Shown: piece after piece, positions 1-6,464 of the stretch
Numbering within the stretch: position 1 is the stretch's first letter
Layout: every line of letters starts with the position of its first letter
Source of the DNA: JBMNNU01 sp050942695
GTDB taxonomy: Bacteria > Chloroflexota > UBA6077
Length of the DNA: 13,880 nucleotides
Assembly: GCA_050942695.1 (NCBI GenBank)
Contig: JBMNNU010000064.1
Location: forward strand, 1 to 13,880
Direction of reading: 5' to 3'
Translations under genes and position numbers: made by a program
Notes under the pieces: model-generated
Database searches by the model: none
The model's input: the letters and a program-made list of their open reading frames with translations, nothing else
What the model was told of the DNA's origin: nothing

Positions 1-4
1 CATC

Positions 5-81
5 TGGTGGGCAAGATAGGAGTCGAACCTACGACCTCCACGATGTCAACGTGGCGCTCTAACCAACTGAGCTACTTGCCC
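5..81 (-). tRNA. tRNA-Val, anticodon GAC
   Basis: Read on the minus strand, the 7-bp acceptor stem GGGCAAG/CTTGCCC pairs perfectly. It is followed by a D-arm with AGCTCAGTTGGTTAGAGC, an anticodon stem CCACG/CGTGG around the loop TTGACAT, and a T-arm with GGTTCGACTCC. The CCA end is encoded in the DNA (+ strand 5-7). The anticodon in the 7-nt loop is GAC, so it reads valine GUC (and GUU by wobble). No intron or mismatch is seen. A promoter candidate lies just upstream. Confidence 0.97.
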
Positions 82-101
82 GGGCGCGATTCAGTACATT
101 A

Positions 102-130
102 ATAGTACCAGAGCAGGCCCCCGCCGTCAA
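102..130 (-). promoter_or_regulatory. Candidate promoter of tRNA-Val
   Basis: On the minus strand there is TTGACG, a 17-nt spacer and TACTAT, placed so that transcription would begin about 15 nt before the mature tRNA. The same TACTAT -10 with a 17-nt spacer occurs in front of the RNase J gene. The -35 lies inside the strong hairpin that follows the dismutase gene, so the end of one unit and the start of the next are interleaved. Confidence 0.5.
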
Positions 131-157
131 CTGTAATCGACGTCGCGGGGGCCTGCT
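112..157 (-). terminator. Strong hairpin after the SOD gene (possible terminator)
   Basis: A 13-bp GC-rich stem (112-124 with 145-157) encloses a 20-nt loop in which CGTC (125-128) and GACG (139-142) can also pair. It lies 21 nt past the SOD stop codon. No U-run follows on either strand, so it is not a textbook intrinsic terminator. It could instead protect the mRNA 3' end or work with a factor. Confidence 0.5.
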
Positions 158-178
158 ACAACAATGGTGGTGGTCGCT

Positions 179-772
179 TTATTTGCCCTGAGCCTCGGCA
201 AGTCGCCTGGCTACCGGCGCCCAGTCGATGTTGTTCATGAAGGCGTCGATATAGGCAGGCCGTTTCACACCGTAGTCAATCATATAAGCATGCTCGTAGG
301 TATCGAGCACGAGCAAAGGCTCAGCTAACCAGATGCCATATAGGTTGTGAGCATCAGCAATGTAATTGAATATCTTACCGACTTTAGGGTCGAACGACGT
401 TATCACCCATCCTCTGGCGCAAATGCCCGAAGCCTTGAAATCTTGCACCCATTTTTCGTAACTACCGAAGCTATCTTCCAACGCCTTACGTACGTCGTCG
501 GAGGGGTTTCCTCCACCCCCTCCCAGGTTCTCGAAATAGAGCTCGTGGAGTTTCACACCATCCCAGGCAAAGCTGAGCTCCACCTTCAACTCCCGGAGAT
601 CGCTGTAAGTCTGGTTTGCACTTGACCTGTCTACGGTCTCAAGTTTGCCCCAGATTTCGTTGGTCTTATTGACGTATCCCTCGTATAGGCTGAAGTGCTG
701 CCGGATCTGGTTTTCAGAGATTCCGTTCAATTGGATCAACCTTTGATCCAACGCTCGGGCTTCGTAACGCAT
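179..772 (-). CDS. sod: Superoxide dismutase, Fe/Mn family
   Basis: The 197-residue product is predicted to turn superoxide into oxygen and hydrogen peroxide in the cytoplasm (no signal peptide is seen). The metal ligands of the family are all present: His26, His76 (in LHELYFENLG), Asp157 and His161 (in DTYEHAY). The active-site tyrosine corresponds to Tyr33 in YEGYVNKTNE. The usual second-sphere Gln is absent. Gly72 lies four residues before the second His and His142 lies fifteen before the Asp. This Gly/His pair resembles archaeal and cambialistic enzymes, so the metal cannot be called Fe or Mn from sequence. A GGGGG loop (84-88) follows the second ligand. The start is supported by GAAAGGAGC six bases before ATG. 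A FUR-like palindrome lies 62 bases upstream of the start. Confidence 0.95.
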   Translation of the reverse strand: MRYEARALDQRLIQLNGISENQIRQHFSLYEGYVNKTNEIWGKLETVDRSSANQTYSDLRELKVELSFAWDGVKLHELYFENLGGGGGNPSDDVRKALEDSFGSYEKWVQDFKASGICARGWVITSFDPKVGKIFNYIADAHNLYGIWLAEPLLVLDTYEHAYMIDYGVKRPAYIDAFMNNIDWAPVARRLAEAQGK

Positions 773-834
773 GTCATAGCTCCTTTCTACTTAGAATTAC
801 AACATCAGTGGCAAAGTGGAAGGGGTGAAAAGCT

Positions 835-851
835 ATTATCTTCAAGATAAT
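835..851. promoter_or_regulatory. 17-bp palindrome, candidate FUR-family operator
   Basis: ATTATCTTCAAGATAAT is a perfect inverted repeat with one central base. Its core, TTATCTT-C-AAGATAA, has the 7-1-7 layout known for Fur, PerR and Zur boxes. It lies between the small minus-strand gene and the dismutase gene, where the dismutase promoter is expected. On the minus strand its right half contains GATAAT, a possible -10 box, although no good -35 is seen. Binding by a metal or peroxide sensor is inference from layout and neighbour. Confidence 0.45.
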
Positions 852-895
852 GGAAGCAAGTAATGTGCCAGTAACGCAGGTTTTCGGTGAAAAAC

Positions 896-1090
896 CTATT
901 CTTCGCTGTCGCTCTCGATCTCTCTCAACGCTCGGCCAGGATCGCGGCCTGCGCTGAGAGCCCGTTCGTATACTTCACTTCTACGGCGTTGAATCTCGAG
1001 AAAATCATCCAACTCCTGTTTGGTCAACAACCCTTGGTGGTATCGTTCCAGCATCCGTTGCACGGATTCATCATCCATGTTTCTTGGCAT
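896..1090 (-). CDS. Small acidic/basic helical protein, 64 aa, unknown function
   Basis: I do not recognise this protein. The start at ATG 1090 is chosen because GGAGG (1096-1100) lies five bases before it. The longer reading frame upstream to 1162 has no such site. The product has no membrane segment and is almost wholly charged and helical. A segment around residues 10-36 (LERYHQGLLTKQELDDFLEI) loosely recalls the short SHOCT-type motif, with hydrophobic spacing around a G-L-L-T turn, but the match is weak. It is divergent from the cation exporter gene, with 146 bp between their starts, and on the same strand as the dismutase gene. The stop codon overlaps a small AGGTTTTTC/GAAAACCT hairpin. 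It is probably real, given the ribosome site and protein-like composition. Confidence 0.6.
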   Translation of the reverse strand: MPRNMDDESVQRMLERYHQGLLTKQELDDFLEIQRRRSEVYERALSAGRDPGRALREIESDSEE

Positions 1091-1236
1091 TGTGGCCTCC
1101 AAATGCTCGTCGACTATCCCCCGGAACAATCCGGCAAGTTCTATACCCCTTGTAAGTAGCACGGCACGAGCCTATTCAACCATGCCGAGGCCAGGGGGTG
1201 GAATAGCTTGTGCACGATGCATACGTGGAGGTGCAA

Positions 1237-2172
1237 ATGGAGTTCGGGCACTTTCACAGGGAGAACCAGGGGCACACCAGGCCGGATACGAGCAGCAGGC
1301 TGAGGCTTGCCTTCCTGCTATCAAGCGCAATCCTGGTGGTGGAGATAATCGGCGGAATCCTATCCAATAGTCTTGCTCTCTTGAGCGACGCAGGCCACGT
1401 TTTTACCGACATCATTGCCCTGGGACTGGCCTGGTTCGCAGCTTCACAGGCATTACGGCCAGCCACACCTCGTCGTACCTACGGCTTTCATAGAGCAGGC
1501 ATTCTAGCCGCTCTAACCAATGCTGTGACTTTGATAATTATTGCGCTCGTAATCACATGGGAAGCTATTCAGAGGCTGCAAACCCCAGTAGAAGTCGACA
1601 GCCCTCTGATGCTCGTTATCGCCACAATCGGCCTGGGGGTTAACCTCTATGTCGCGGTGTCGTTGCATCGAGAACCTGGAGAGAACCTTAACGTTAGGAG
1701 CGCCCTCCTTCACGTTGTTGGAGATATCCTGGGGTCAGTGGCAGTGATCGTAGGCGGCGTAATCATTCTGTTCACTGGACTATATATAGTTGATCCGCTG
1801 CTCAGCATTATCATTGCCGTCATCATCGTGGGAGGGGCATGGTCCGTCGTGTTGGAGACGATCAACATCCTTATGGAGGGTACGCCCACCGGGGTTAACC
1901 TGGATAAGCTGATAGCAGACATGCGAGATGTCCATGGGGTTTTGGATGTCCACGACATACATGTATGGAGCCTGGCATCGGGTATTCACGCAATGTCCGG
2001 ACATGTATTGATTGAAGATCAAGCGATTAGCGAAAGCAATCAGATATTGATTGATTTGTCTCGATTGCTTTCGGAACAGTACGGTATCGATCACGTCACT
2101 ATTCAGTTCGAGCATAGGGAGTGTGGATTAGCCTGTACGCTATTCCAGAACCGGCTGGAAGCAGGGCTTTGA
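1237..2172 (+). CDS. Cation diffusion facilitator, CzcD/ZitB-like Zn2+ (Cd2+/Co2+) exporter
   Basis: This 311-residue inner-membrane antiporter of the CDF family is predicted to export zinc and related divalent metals in exchange for protons. About six membrane segments span residues 24-210. The metal site shows the two HxxxD motifs of zinc-type CDFs: Asp51-Ala-Gly-His54...Asp58 in segment II and His159...Asp163 in segment V. RRTYGFHRAGILAALTNA is the typical loop and segment III start of the CzcD branch. The cytoplasmic domain (about 212-311) holds VHDIHVWSL and SGHV, and ends with HVTIQFEHRECGLAC, including Cys296 and Cys300. A short His-bearing N-terminus (GHFHRENQGH) precedes segment I. 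ATG 1237 is preferred over GTG 1210 because GGAGG lies five bases before it and overlaps the longer frame. The exact metal is unproven. Confidence 0.93.
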   Translation: MEFGHFHRENQGHTRPDTSSRLRLAFLLSSAILVVEIIGGILSNSLALLSDAGHVFTDIIALGLAWFAASQALRPATPRRTYGFHRAGILAALTNAVTLIIIALVITWEAIQRLQTPVEVDSPLMLVIATIGLGVNLYVAVSLHREPGENLNVRSALLHVVGDILGSVAVIVGGVIILFTGLYIVDPLLSIIIAVIIVGGAWSVVLETINILMEGTPTGVNLDKLIADMRDVHGVLDVHDIHVWSLASGIHAMSGHVLIEDQAISESNQILIDLSRLLSEQYGIDHVTIQFEHRECGLACTLFQNRLEAGL

Positions 2173-2253
2173 TACTACTCGCTTTCTGGCACAGCACGTG
2201 CTGACCGGTGAGTATGGATGTAGAGAGTAGACTATTTGGAAAAGGAGCGTGAG

Positions 2254-2712
2254 ATGGGAGGCAGAGCATCATCAAGACTGATCTGGATCGCTGTTATCGC
2301 TACAATAGCATTTGCTGTCAATGCCGCCAGGTCTCCAAAAACTCGATCGAGTATGATATCCGTCGGGCAGCAGATACTGAAGGTACTTGGCCAGATCGTA
2401 GATGAGTTTCAAGCCAGGTTTCAGAGCCGTTTGGGGCGCCGAATCGCCGCGTTGGATGAGATCAGCCAGACCTTGGATGCTGCCACCGCTCAATACGACT
2501 CGTCCATGACCGTCTCAAAGGTATCTGAAGCGCTCTCAGATGATCCAATCCTTCGAGGAAAAAAGCTGGGGGTTCGGATAATCGGTGGAATTCTCCATCT
2601 GGAGGGTGAGGTCAACAGCCAGCACGAGAAGATCCGTGCTGGGGAGATAGCCAGGCGCGCCAGTGGCGCAGAGTTGGTGGCCAACGATTTGACGGTAGCC
2701 TTGCGGAGTTGA
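2254..2712 (+). CDS. Membrane-anchored BON-domain protein
   Basis: The 152-residue product has one N-terminal hydrophobic segment (residues 8-25, a signal anchor), then a charged helical stretch (35-80), then a BON domain (about 86-150). The BON domain shows the family pattern: VSEALSDDPIL, VRIIGGILHLEGEV, then a helix ending ASGAELVANDLTV. BON domains bind phospholipid or help proteins sit at membranes, so an envelope-side role is likely, but no substrate can be named. ATG 2254 is chosen because AAAGGAG lies six bases before it. The in-frame TTG at 2236 has no site. It follows the cation exporter by 81 bp on the same strand and may share its transcript. The gap contains the 12-nt palindrome CAGCACGTGCTG (2192-2203) of unknown meaning. 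Confidence 0.8.
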   Translation: MGGRASSRLIWIAVIATIAFAVNAARSPKTRSSMISVGQQILKVLGQIVDEFQARFQSRLGRRIAALDEISQTLDAATAQYDSSMTVSKVSEALSDDPILRGKKLGVRIIGGILHLEGEVNSQHEKIRAGEIARRASGAELVANDLTVALRS

Positions 2713-2776
2713 AGACCCTCGGCACACGATTCCATATCTCTGTAGGGGTATTATCGGATTATGCAATTGTGAGCCT

Positions 2777-2879
2777 GCCCTGTTGGTTGAAAGAGTTGAA
2801 AGAGTAGAATTGGCCATGCAATGCTATGATTGATAGGGCGTTGATCCGTTCTAGCGGCATTTCAAACCATCAACAGGGC
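2777..2879 (+). repeat. 9-bp inverted repeat that could mask the galK ribosome site
   Basis: GCCCTGTTG (2777-2785) is the exact complement of CAACAGGGC (2871-2879), with GTT/AAC pairing possible after a three-base bulge. The only Shine-Dalgarno-like bases before galK (AGGG, 2875-2878) lie inside the right arm. Between the arms sits a perfect direct repeat TTGAAAGAG (2787-2795 and 2796-2804) followed by TAGAAT, a -10-like hexamer. If transcription starts upstream of the left arm, pairing would hide the ribosome site. Confidence 0.35.
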
Positions 2880-2887
2880 ACTAACCG

Positions 2888-4060
2888 ATGACAATGGATC
2901 CGAGAGATACCCTTATCTCCGCTTTCCGTGAACGTTTCGACAAAGAGCCTCTATGGGTAGGGGAGGCGCCAGGTCGCGTCAACCTGATCGGGGAGCATAC
3001 AGATTACAACGATGGCTTCGTGCTGCCTGTCGCGATCGATTATACGACCCTCGTGGCTGCTGCTCCTTCTATGGGATCGCACTTTCGAGTGTGGTCCCTG
3101 GATATGAAGGACGAAGCGGTTTTCGATAGCATCGAGCTGAAACCGAACAAACGTCGAGCTTGGAGCAATTATGTTATCGGTGTCGCCTGGGCTTACCGAC
3201 AGGCAGGGTATCAGATACCTCCACTCGACCTGGCAGTATCTAGCCGAGTTCCAAGGGGAGCCGGCCTTAGCTCTTCGGCTGCATTAGAGGTATCGGTTGC
3301 GGTCGTGTTCGCTGCCGCTTCAGGGCTTTCTATAGCGCCGGTCGACCTTGCCCTGATAGCTCATCGAGCCGAAGCGGAGTTTGTGGGTGTGCCGTGCGGG
3401 ATCATGGATCAGTTTATCTCGAGTCTGGGAAAAGATGGGAATGCACTGTTGATAGACTGCCGCACTCGAGATTATCAGCCGGTGCCGATGGAGTTAGACC
3501 GGCACGGCCTGGCGTTGGTGGTAGTAGATAGCGGGGTGCGCAGAAGGCTGGCAACCTCGGCCTACACGGAAAGGCGCCGCCAGTGTGAACAGGCGGTATC
3601 GGCATTAAACCGGCTCGTACCTCGGGAGATAACGAGTCTCCGGGATGTATCCGAGGCCGATCTGCTTGAACATCGAGGCGAACTGCCTCGAGTCCTTTTC
3701 AAAAGGGCTCGGCACGTCGTGTCTGAGAATGCTCGCGTCTTGGGGTGTGTGAATGCCTTGCGGAGTCGGCGTTACCGCGAGGTTGGATCGCTGCTCGTGG
3801 AGTCACACCGCAGCTTGAAAGAAGACTTCGAGGTAAGCTCTCCGGAGTTGGACCTGTTAGTGGAGCTTTCCCTGGAAACCCAGGGTGTGTTAGGGGCTCG
3901 TTTGACCGGCGCGGGCTTCGGAGGGTGCACAGTCAACCTGATATCCGAATCGAGCATTGACCGTTTCCGCACGAACGTTCTCACCGAGTATCAGAAGAAG
4001 TCTGGCAAAACCCCGCGGATGTACATCTGCCGCGCCTCGACCGGCGCGAGGCTTATCTAG
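2888..4060 (+). CDS. galK: Galactokinase
   Basis: This GHMP-family kinase of 390 residues (usual length) phosphorylates galactose to galactose-1-phosphate with ATP, the entry step of the Leloir pathway, in the cytoplasm. The galactokinase signature GRVNLIGEHTDYNDGFVLP lies at 29-47 and holds Arg30, Glu36, His37 and Asp39 for catalysis and sugar binding. The ATP-binding GHMP motif PRGAGLSSSAAL is at 122-133. Asp174 in GIMDQF is the catalytic base by family alignment. The third motif, ARLTGAGFGGC, is at 337-347. ATG 2888 is chosen over ATG 2894 because the weak AGGG lies nine bases before it. No galT, galE, galM or transporter gene is nearby, so partners must lie elsewhere. The RBS is weak and possibly sequestered. 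Confidence 0.96.
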   Translation: MTMDPRDTLISAFRERFDKEPLWVGEAPGRVNLIGEHTDYNDGFVLPVAIDYTTLVAAAPSMGSHFRVWSLDMKDEAVFDSIELKPNKRRAWSNYVIGVAWAYRQAGYQIPPLDLAVSSRVPRGAGLSSSAALEVSVAVVFAAASGLSIAPVDLALIAHRAEAEFVGVPCGIMDQFISSLGKDGNALLIDCRTRDYQPVPMELDRHGLALVVVDSGVRRRLATSAYTERRRQCEQAVSALNRLVPREITSLRDVSEADLLEHRGELPRVLFKRARHVVSENARVLGCVNALRSRRYREVGSLLVESHRSLKEDFEVSSPELDLLVELSLETQGVLGARLTGAGFGGCTVNLISESSIDRFRTNVLTEYQKKSGKTPRMYICRASTGARLI

Positions 4061-4146
4061 ATCTCTATCTCTCGATATTTGTGCAGCCCAGTAGGTTATG
4101 ATAAACTTTCTCATAATCTGTAACGTCTGCAGAAAACCGATAATTG

Positions 4147-4379
4147 GCGACGATTGGGAAGAGTAGCCGTTTCCCAACTGCTAGAGAGTGAAGGCCATAG
4201 GCTGTAAGCCTTCACAGTATGGAATGGCGAAAACCACCCATGAGCCTCACCCCGAAGGGCGATTGCCATAGGGGCGAACGGTGGCCCCGTTATCGGCCAA
4301 ATGAGCGGTCGGCTCAACGCCGGCCGAAAATTGGGTGGAACCACGAGAGCCCCTCGTCCCAGGACGAGGGGTTTTCTTT
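4147..4379 (+). promoter_or_regulatory. T-box riboswitch controlling thrS
   Basis: The leader shows all the key parts of a tRNA-sensing T-box. Stem I base pairs GGC (4147-4149) with GCC (4244-4246) and TGGG with CCCA, with GA-rich bases between them as in the kink-turn. The S-turn strands are AGTA (left) and GAA (right). AGAGAGTG (4183-4190) is the distal loop motif. The codon after GAAA on the right side of the specifier loop is ACC (4233-4235), a threonine codon. Stem III is CGGTCGGC/GCCGGCCG (4306-4326). The antiterminator pairs TGGG (4332-4335) with CCCA (4358-4361), and ACGAG with CTCGT. It leaves the canonical seven-base bulge TGGAACC (4336-4342), whose TGGA can pair with the tRNA NCCA end. 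Uncharged tRNA-Thr is predicted to allow thrS transcription. A weak promoter candidate, TTGTGC-17-TAAACT, ends at 4107. Confidence 0.93.
4350..4379 (+). terminator. Intrinsic terminator of the T-box
   Basis: CCCCTCGTC (4350-4358) pairs with GACGAGGGG (4363-4371) around a four-base loop, and TTTTCTTT follows directly. The left arm shares bases 4353-4361 with the antiterminator, so the two structures exclude each other, as expected of a T-box switch. Confidence 0.93.
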
Positions 4380-4400
4380 ATGTTTCAGGACATGATGCCT

Positions 4401-4540
4401 AGGCACAGGGCACAAGGCACAAGGTACAGCTATCAGCTTTCAGCTATTAGCCATTAGCTTTCAGTGCTCAACACTTAGGACGGGACTCAGGATTAGGCAC
4501 CCAGAACTAAACTTAGGACTCAGGACGCAGGACTCAGGAC
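4401..4540 (+). repeat. Degenerate heptanucleotide tandem repeat tract between T-box and thrS
   Basis: About 20 units of seven bases run in one register from 4401. The first block is AGGCACA, GGGCACA, AGGCACA, AGGTACA. The second is GCTATCA, GCTTTCA, GCTATTA, GCCATTA, GCTTTCA. After several degenerate units, the third is TTAGGAC, TCAGGAC, GCAGGAC, TCAGGAC (4513-4540). Three word families thus follow one another without loss of phase. The tract holds no convincing gene and ends eight bases before the thrS ribosome site. It recalls the heptamer STRR repeats of cyanobacteria in form only. Slippage origin is likely, and function is unknown. Confidence 0.85.
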
Positions 4541-4562
4541 TCAAAATTGGAGGGTGGCAACA

Positions 4563-6281
4563 ATGCCTGATTTAGAGACAATCCGACACAGCGCGTCTCA
4601 CGTTATGGCTCAAGCTGTCAAGCATCTTTTCCCTGATGCGAAATTCGGGATCGGACCGGCGATCGAAAACGGTTTCTACTACGATATCGACCTTCCACGG
4701 CCGTTGACTCCCGAGGATCTGGCTGCGATCGAGGCTGAGATGCATCGTATCGTACAGCAAGATATTCCCTTCGAAAGGGAGGAGCTCTCCTGGCAGGAGG
4801 CCCACGACCTGTTCGAAAAGGAAGGGCAGACTTATAAAATCGAGATAATCGATGAACTGCAAGACGATCGGCCCAGCATCTACCGCCAGGGGGATTTCAC
4901 GGACCTCTGCCGGGGGCCTCACGTCGAAAGCACCGGCAAGATAGGGGCGTTCAAACTGCTGAACGTAGCGGGGGCTTACTGGCGAGGCGACGAGAAGCGC
5001 CCTATGCTACAGCGCATCTATGGGACCACCTTTCCAACTCAGCAGGAGTTGGATGAGTATCTGTGGCGGCTAGAAGAGGCTAAGAAGCGCGACCACCGCA
5101 GGCTCGGACAGGATCTGGATCTGTTCAGCATTTCCGAGGATGTCGGCCCTGGCCTTATCTTGTGGCACCCTAAGGGGGGGCGGATCAGGTTAGCGATCGA
5201 GGACTACTGGCGGAAGGCGCATTACGATGCCGGCTACGAAATAGTGTTCAGTCCCCACATAGGAAGAGGTGAGCTTTGGCAGACCAGCGGGCACCTGGGC
5301 TATTACGCCGAAAACATGTACTCACCCATGGATGTGGAGGGTCAGAACTATTACGTTAAGCCGATGAACTGCCCGTTCCATATCGAGATGTACCGCACCA
5401 GGACCCGTAGCTACAGGGACCTCCCGATGAGATGGGCTGAATTAGGCACTGTGTACCGGTTCGAGCGGAGCGGTGTGCTCCATGGATTGCTGAGAGTTCG
5501 AGGGTTCACCCAAGACGACGCTCACATATTCTGCCGACTAGATCAGATGGAGAGCGAAGTGCTTGGGTGCATCGACATGGCGCTGAATATGTTCAAAGCC
5601 TTCGGGTTCACCGATTACGCAGTCTACCTCTCTACAAGGCCGGAGAAGTCTGTAGGTAGCCCGGATGAATGGGAGAGAGCAACCGAAGCATTGCGCCAGG
5701 CTATGGACAAACGTGGTATGGTCTACCAGGTCGACGAGGGCGGAGGGGCGTTCTATGGCCCCAAGATCGACATCAAGGTGAAAGACGCCCTCGGTAGGGA
5801 ATGGCAATGCACAACGGTTCAATTCGACTTCAACAACCCGGAGCGCTTCGATATCTCCTATATAGGAGAGGACGGTGAGAAGCATAGGCCCTACATGGTG
5901 CACAGGACGCTTCTTGGATCCATGGAGCGCTTCTTCGCCATATTGGTGGAGCACTACGCGGGAGCCTTCCCGATATGGTTGGCCCCAACACAGGCTGTGA
6001 TCTTGCCTATAGCCGATAGACATCTCAGCTATGCGGAGGAAACAGCCTCGAAATTGCGATCTGCAGGGCTCAGGGTAGAGGTGGACGCTCGTCGAGAAAA
6101 GGTCAATTTCAAGATACGAGAAGCTCAACTCCAGAAAGTGCCCTATATGTTGATCGTCGGCGACAAAGAGATAGCTTCAGGTGCTGCCGCTCTCAGGTCT
6201 CGCTCCGAGGGAGACCTTGGGCCAAAACCGTTGGACGAGATAATCCAGCTATTGGTGCGCCAAGTAGCTGAGAAGGAATAG
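4563..6281 (+). CDS. thrS: Threonyl-tRNA synthetase without TGS domain
   Basis: This class II synthetase charges tRNA-Thr in the cytoplasm. The protein is 572 residues against about 640 for typical bacterial enzymes, because the N-terminal TGS domain is missing and it begins at the editing domain. The editing site shows His9-xxx-His13 and Cys116 with His120 (DLCRGPH). The catalytic core carries the zinc ligands Cys270 (MNCPFH), His321 (DDAH) and His447 (MVHR). It also has motif 2 around YRFERSGVLHGLLRVRGF and motif 3 GSMERF (452-457). The anticodon-binding domain spans about 470-572. ATG 4563 is chosen because GGAGGG (4549-4554) lies eight bases before it. The GTG at 4554 overlaps that site. 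It is controlled by the T-box upstream, from which it is separated by a heptamer repeat tract. A long-loop hairpin, TAAGCGCA/TGCGCTTA (6294-6336), follows it. Confidence 0.97.
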   Translation: MPDLETIRHSASHVMAQAVKHLFPDAKFGIGPAIENGFYYDIDLPRPLTPEDLAAIEAEMHRIVQQDIPFEREELSWQEAHDLFEKEGQTYKIEIIDELQDDRPSIYRQGDFTDLCRGPHVESTGKIGAFKLLNVAGAYWRGDEKRPMLQRIYGTTFPTQQELDEYLWRLEEAKKRDHRRLGQDLDLFSISEDVGPGLILWHPKGGRIRLAIEDYWRKAHYDAGYEIVFSPHIGRGELWQTSGHLGYYAENMYSPMDVEGQNYYVKPMNCPFHIEMYRTRTRSYRDLPMRWAELGTVYRFERSGVLHGLLRVRGFTQDDAHIFCRLDQMESEVLGCIDMALNMFKAFGFTDYAVYLSTRPEKSVGSPDEWERATEALRQAMDKRGMVYQVDEGGGAFYGPKIDIKVKDALGREWQCTTVQFDFNNPERFDISYIGEDGEKHRPYMVHRTLLGSMERFFAILVEHYAGAFPIWLAPTQAVILPIADRHLSYAEETASKLRSAGLRVEVDARREKVNFKIREAQLQKVPYMLIVGDKEIASGAAALRSRSEGDLGPKPLDEIIQLLVRQVAEKE

Positions 6282-6342
6282 AATTGGCGAACTTAAGCGC
6301 AGAAAACCATCGACCCTGTACTGTTACTTGCGCTTATTAACA

Positions 6343-6371
6343 TTGACAGTGGTTCTGCTAAGGGATATACT
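6343..6371 (+). promoter_or_regulatory. Near-consensus sigma-70-type promoter of infC
   Basis: TTGACA (6343-6348), a 17-nt spacer and TATACT (6366-6371) form the best promoter in the window. The predicted start, near 6378, falls within a ten-base-pair hairpin at the mRNA 5' end. Confidence 0.85.
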
Positions 6372-6375
6372 TTTA

Positions 6376-6435
6376 GTAACAGGGCTTGCGCTCTGTTACG
6401 CCGACGACCAAGCCCACAAGCTCTAGGCTGTCGGC
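6376..6435 (+). promoter_or_regulatory. infC leader with two stem-loops
   Basis: Stem-loop 1 (6376-6399) pairs GTAACAGGGC with GCTCTGTTAC around a UUGC tetraloop, with one G-U pair. It sits at the predicted transcript start. Stem-loop 2 pairs GCCGAC (6400-6405) with GTCGGC (6430-6435) and AGCC with GGCT, with a five-base bulge. Stacked structure just ahead of infC could stabilise the mRNA or tune translation. I do not recognise a named RNA family. Confidence 0.5.
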
Positions 6436-6464
6436 TTAATACTATGTTAAGAAGAGGTGGAAGC

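Noticed and set aside
887..1159. Plus-strand reading frame of 90 codons
   Set aside because: It is antisense to the small minus-strand gene, has no ribosome site and its translation looks unlike a protein.
1210..1236. Earlier GTG start of the cation exporter
   Set aside because: The nine extra codons contain the GGAGG that serves ATG 1237.
2192..2203. CAGCACGTGCTG as an operator
   Set aside because: A single 12-bp palindrome in a coding gap with no promoter nearby is too weak to call.
4401..4540. CRISPR-like array
   Set aside because: The units are only seven bases, contiguous and degenerate, with no spacers and no cas genes.
5538..6128. Minus-strand reading frame of 196 codons inside thrS
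   Set aside because: thrS is certain in this place; the antisense frame is a codon-bias shadow with no family resemblance.
6294..6336. Terminator after thrS
   Set aside because: TAAGCGCA/TGCGCTTA pairs well, but the loop is 27 nt and no T-run follows, so I do not list it as a feature.
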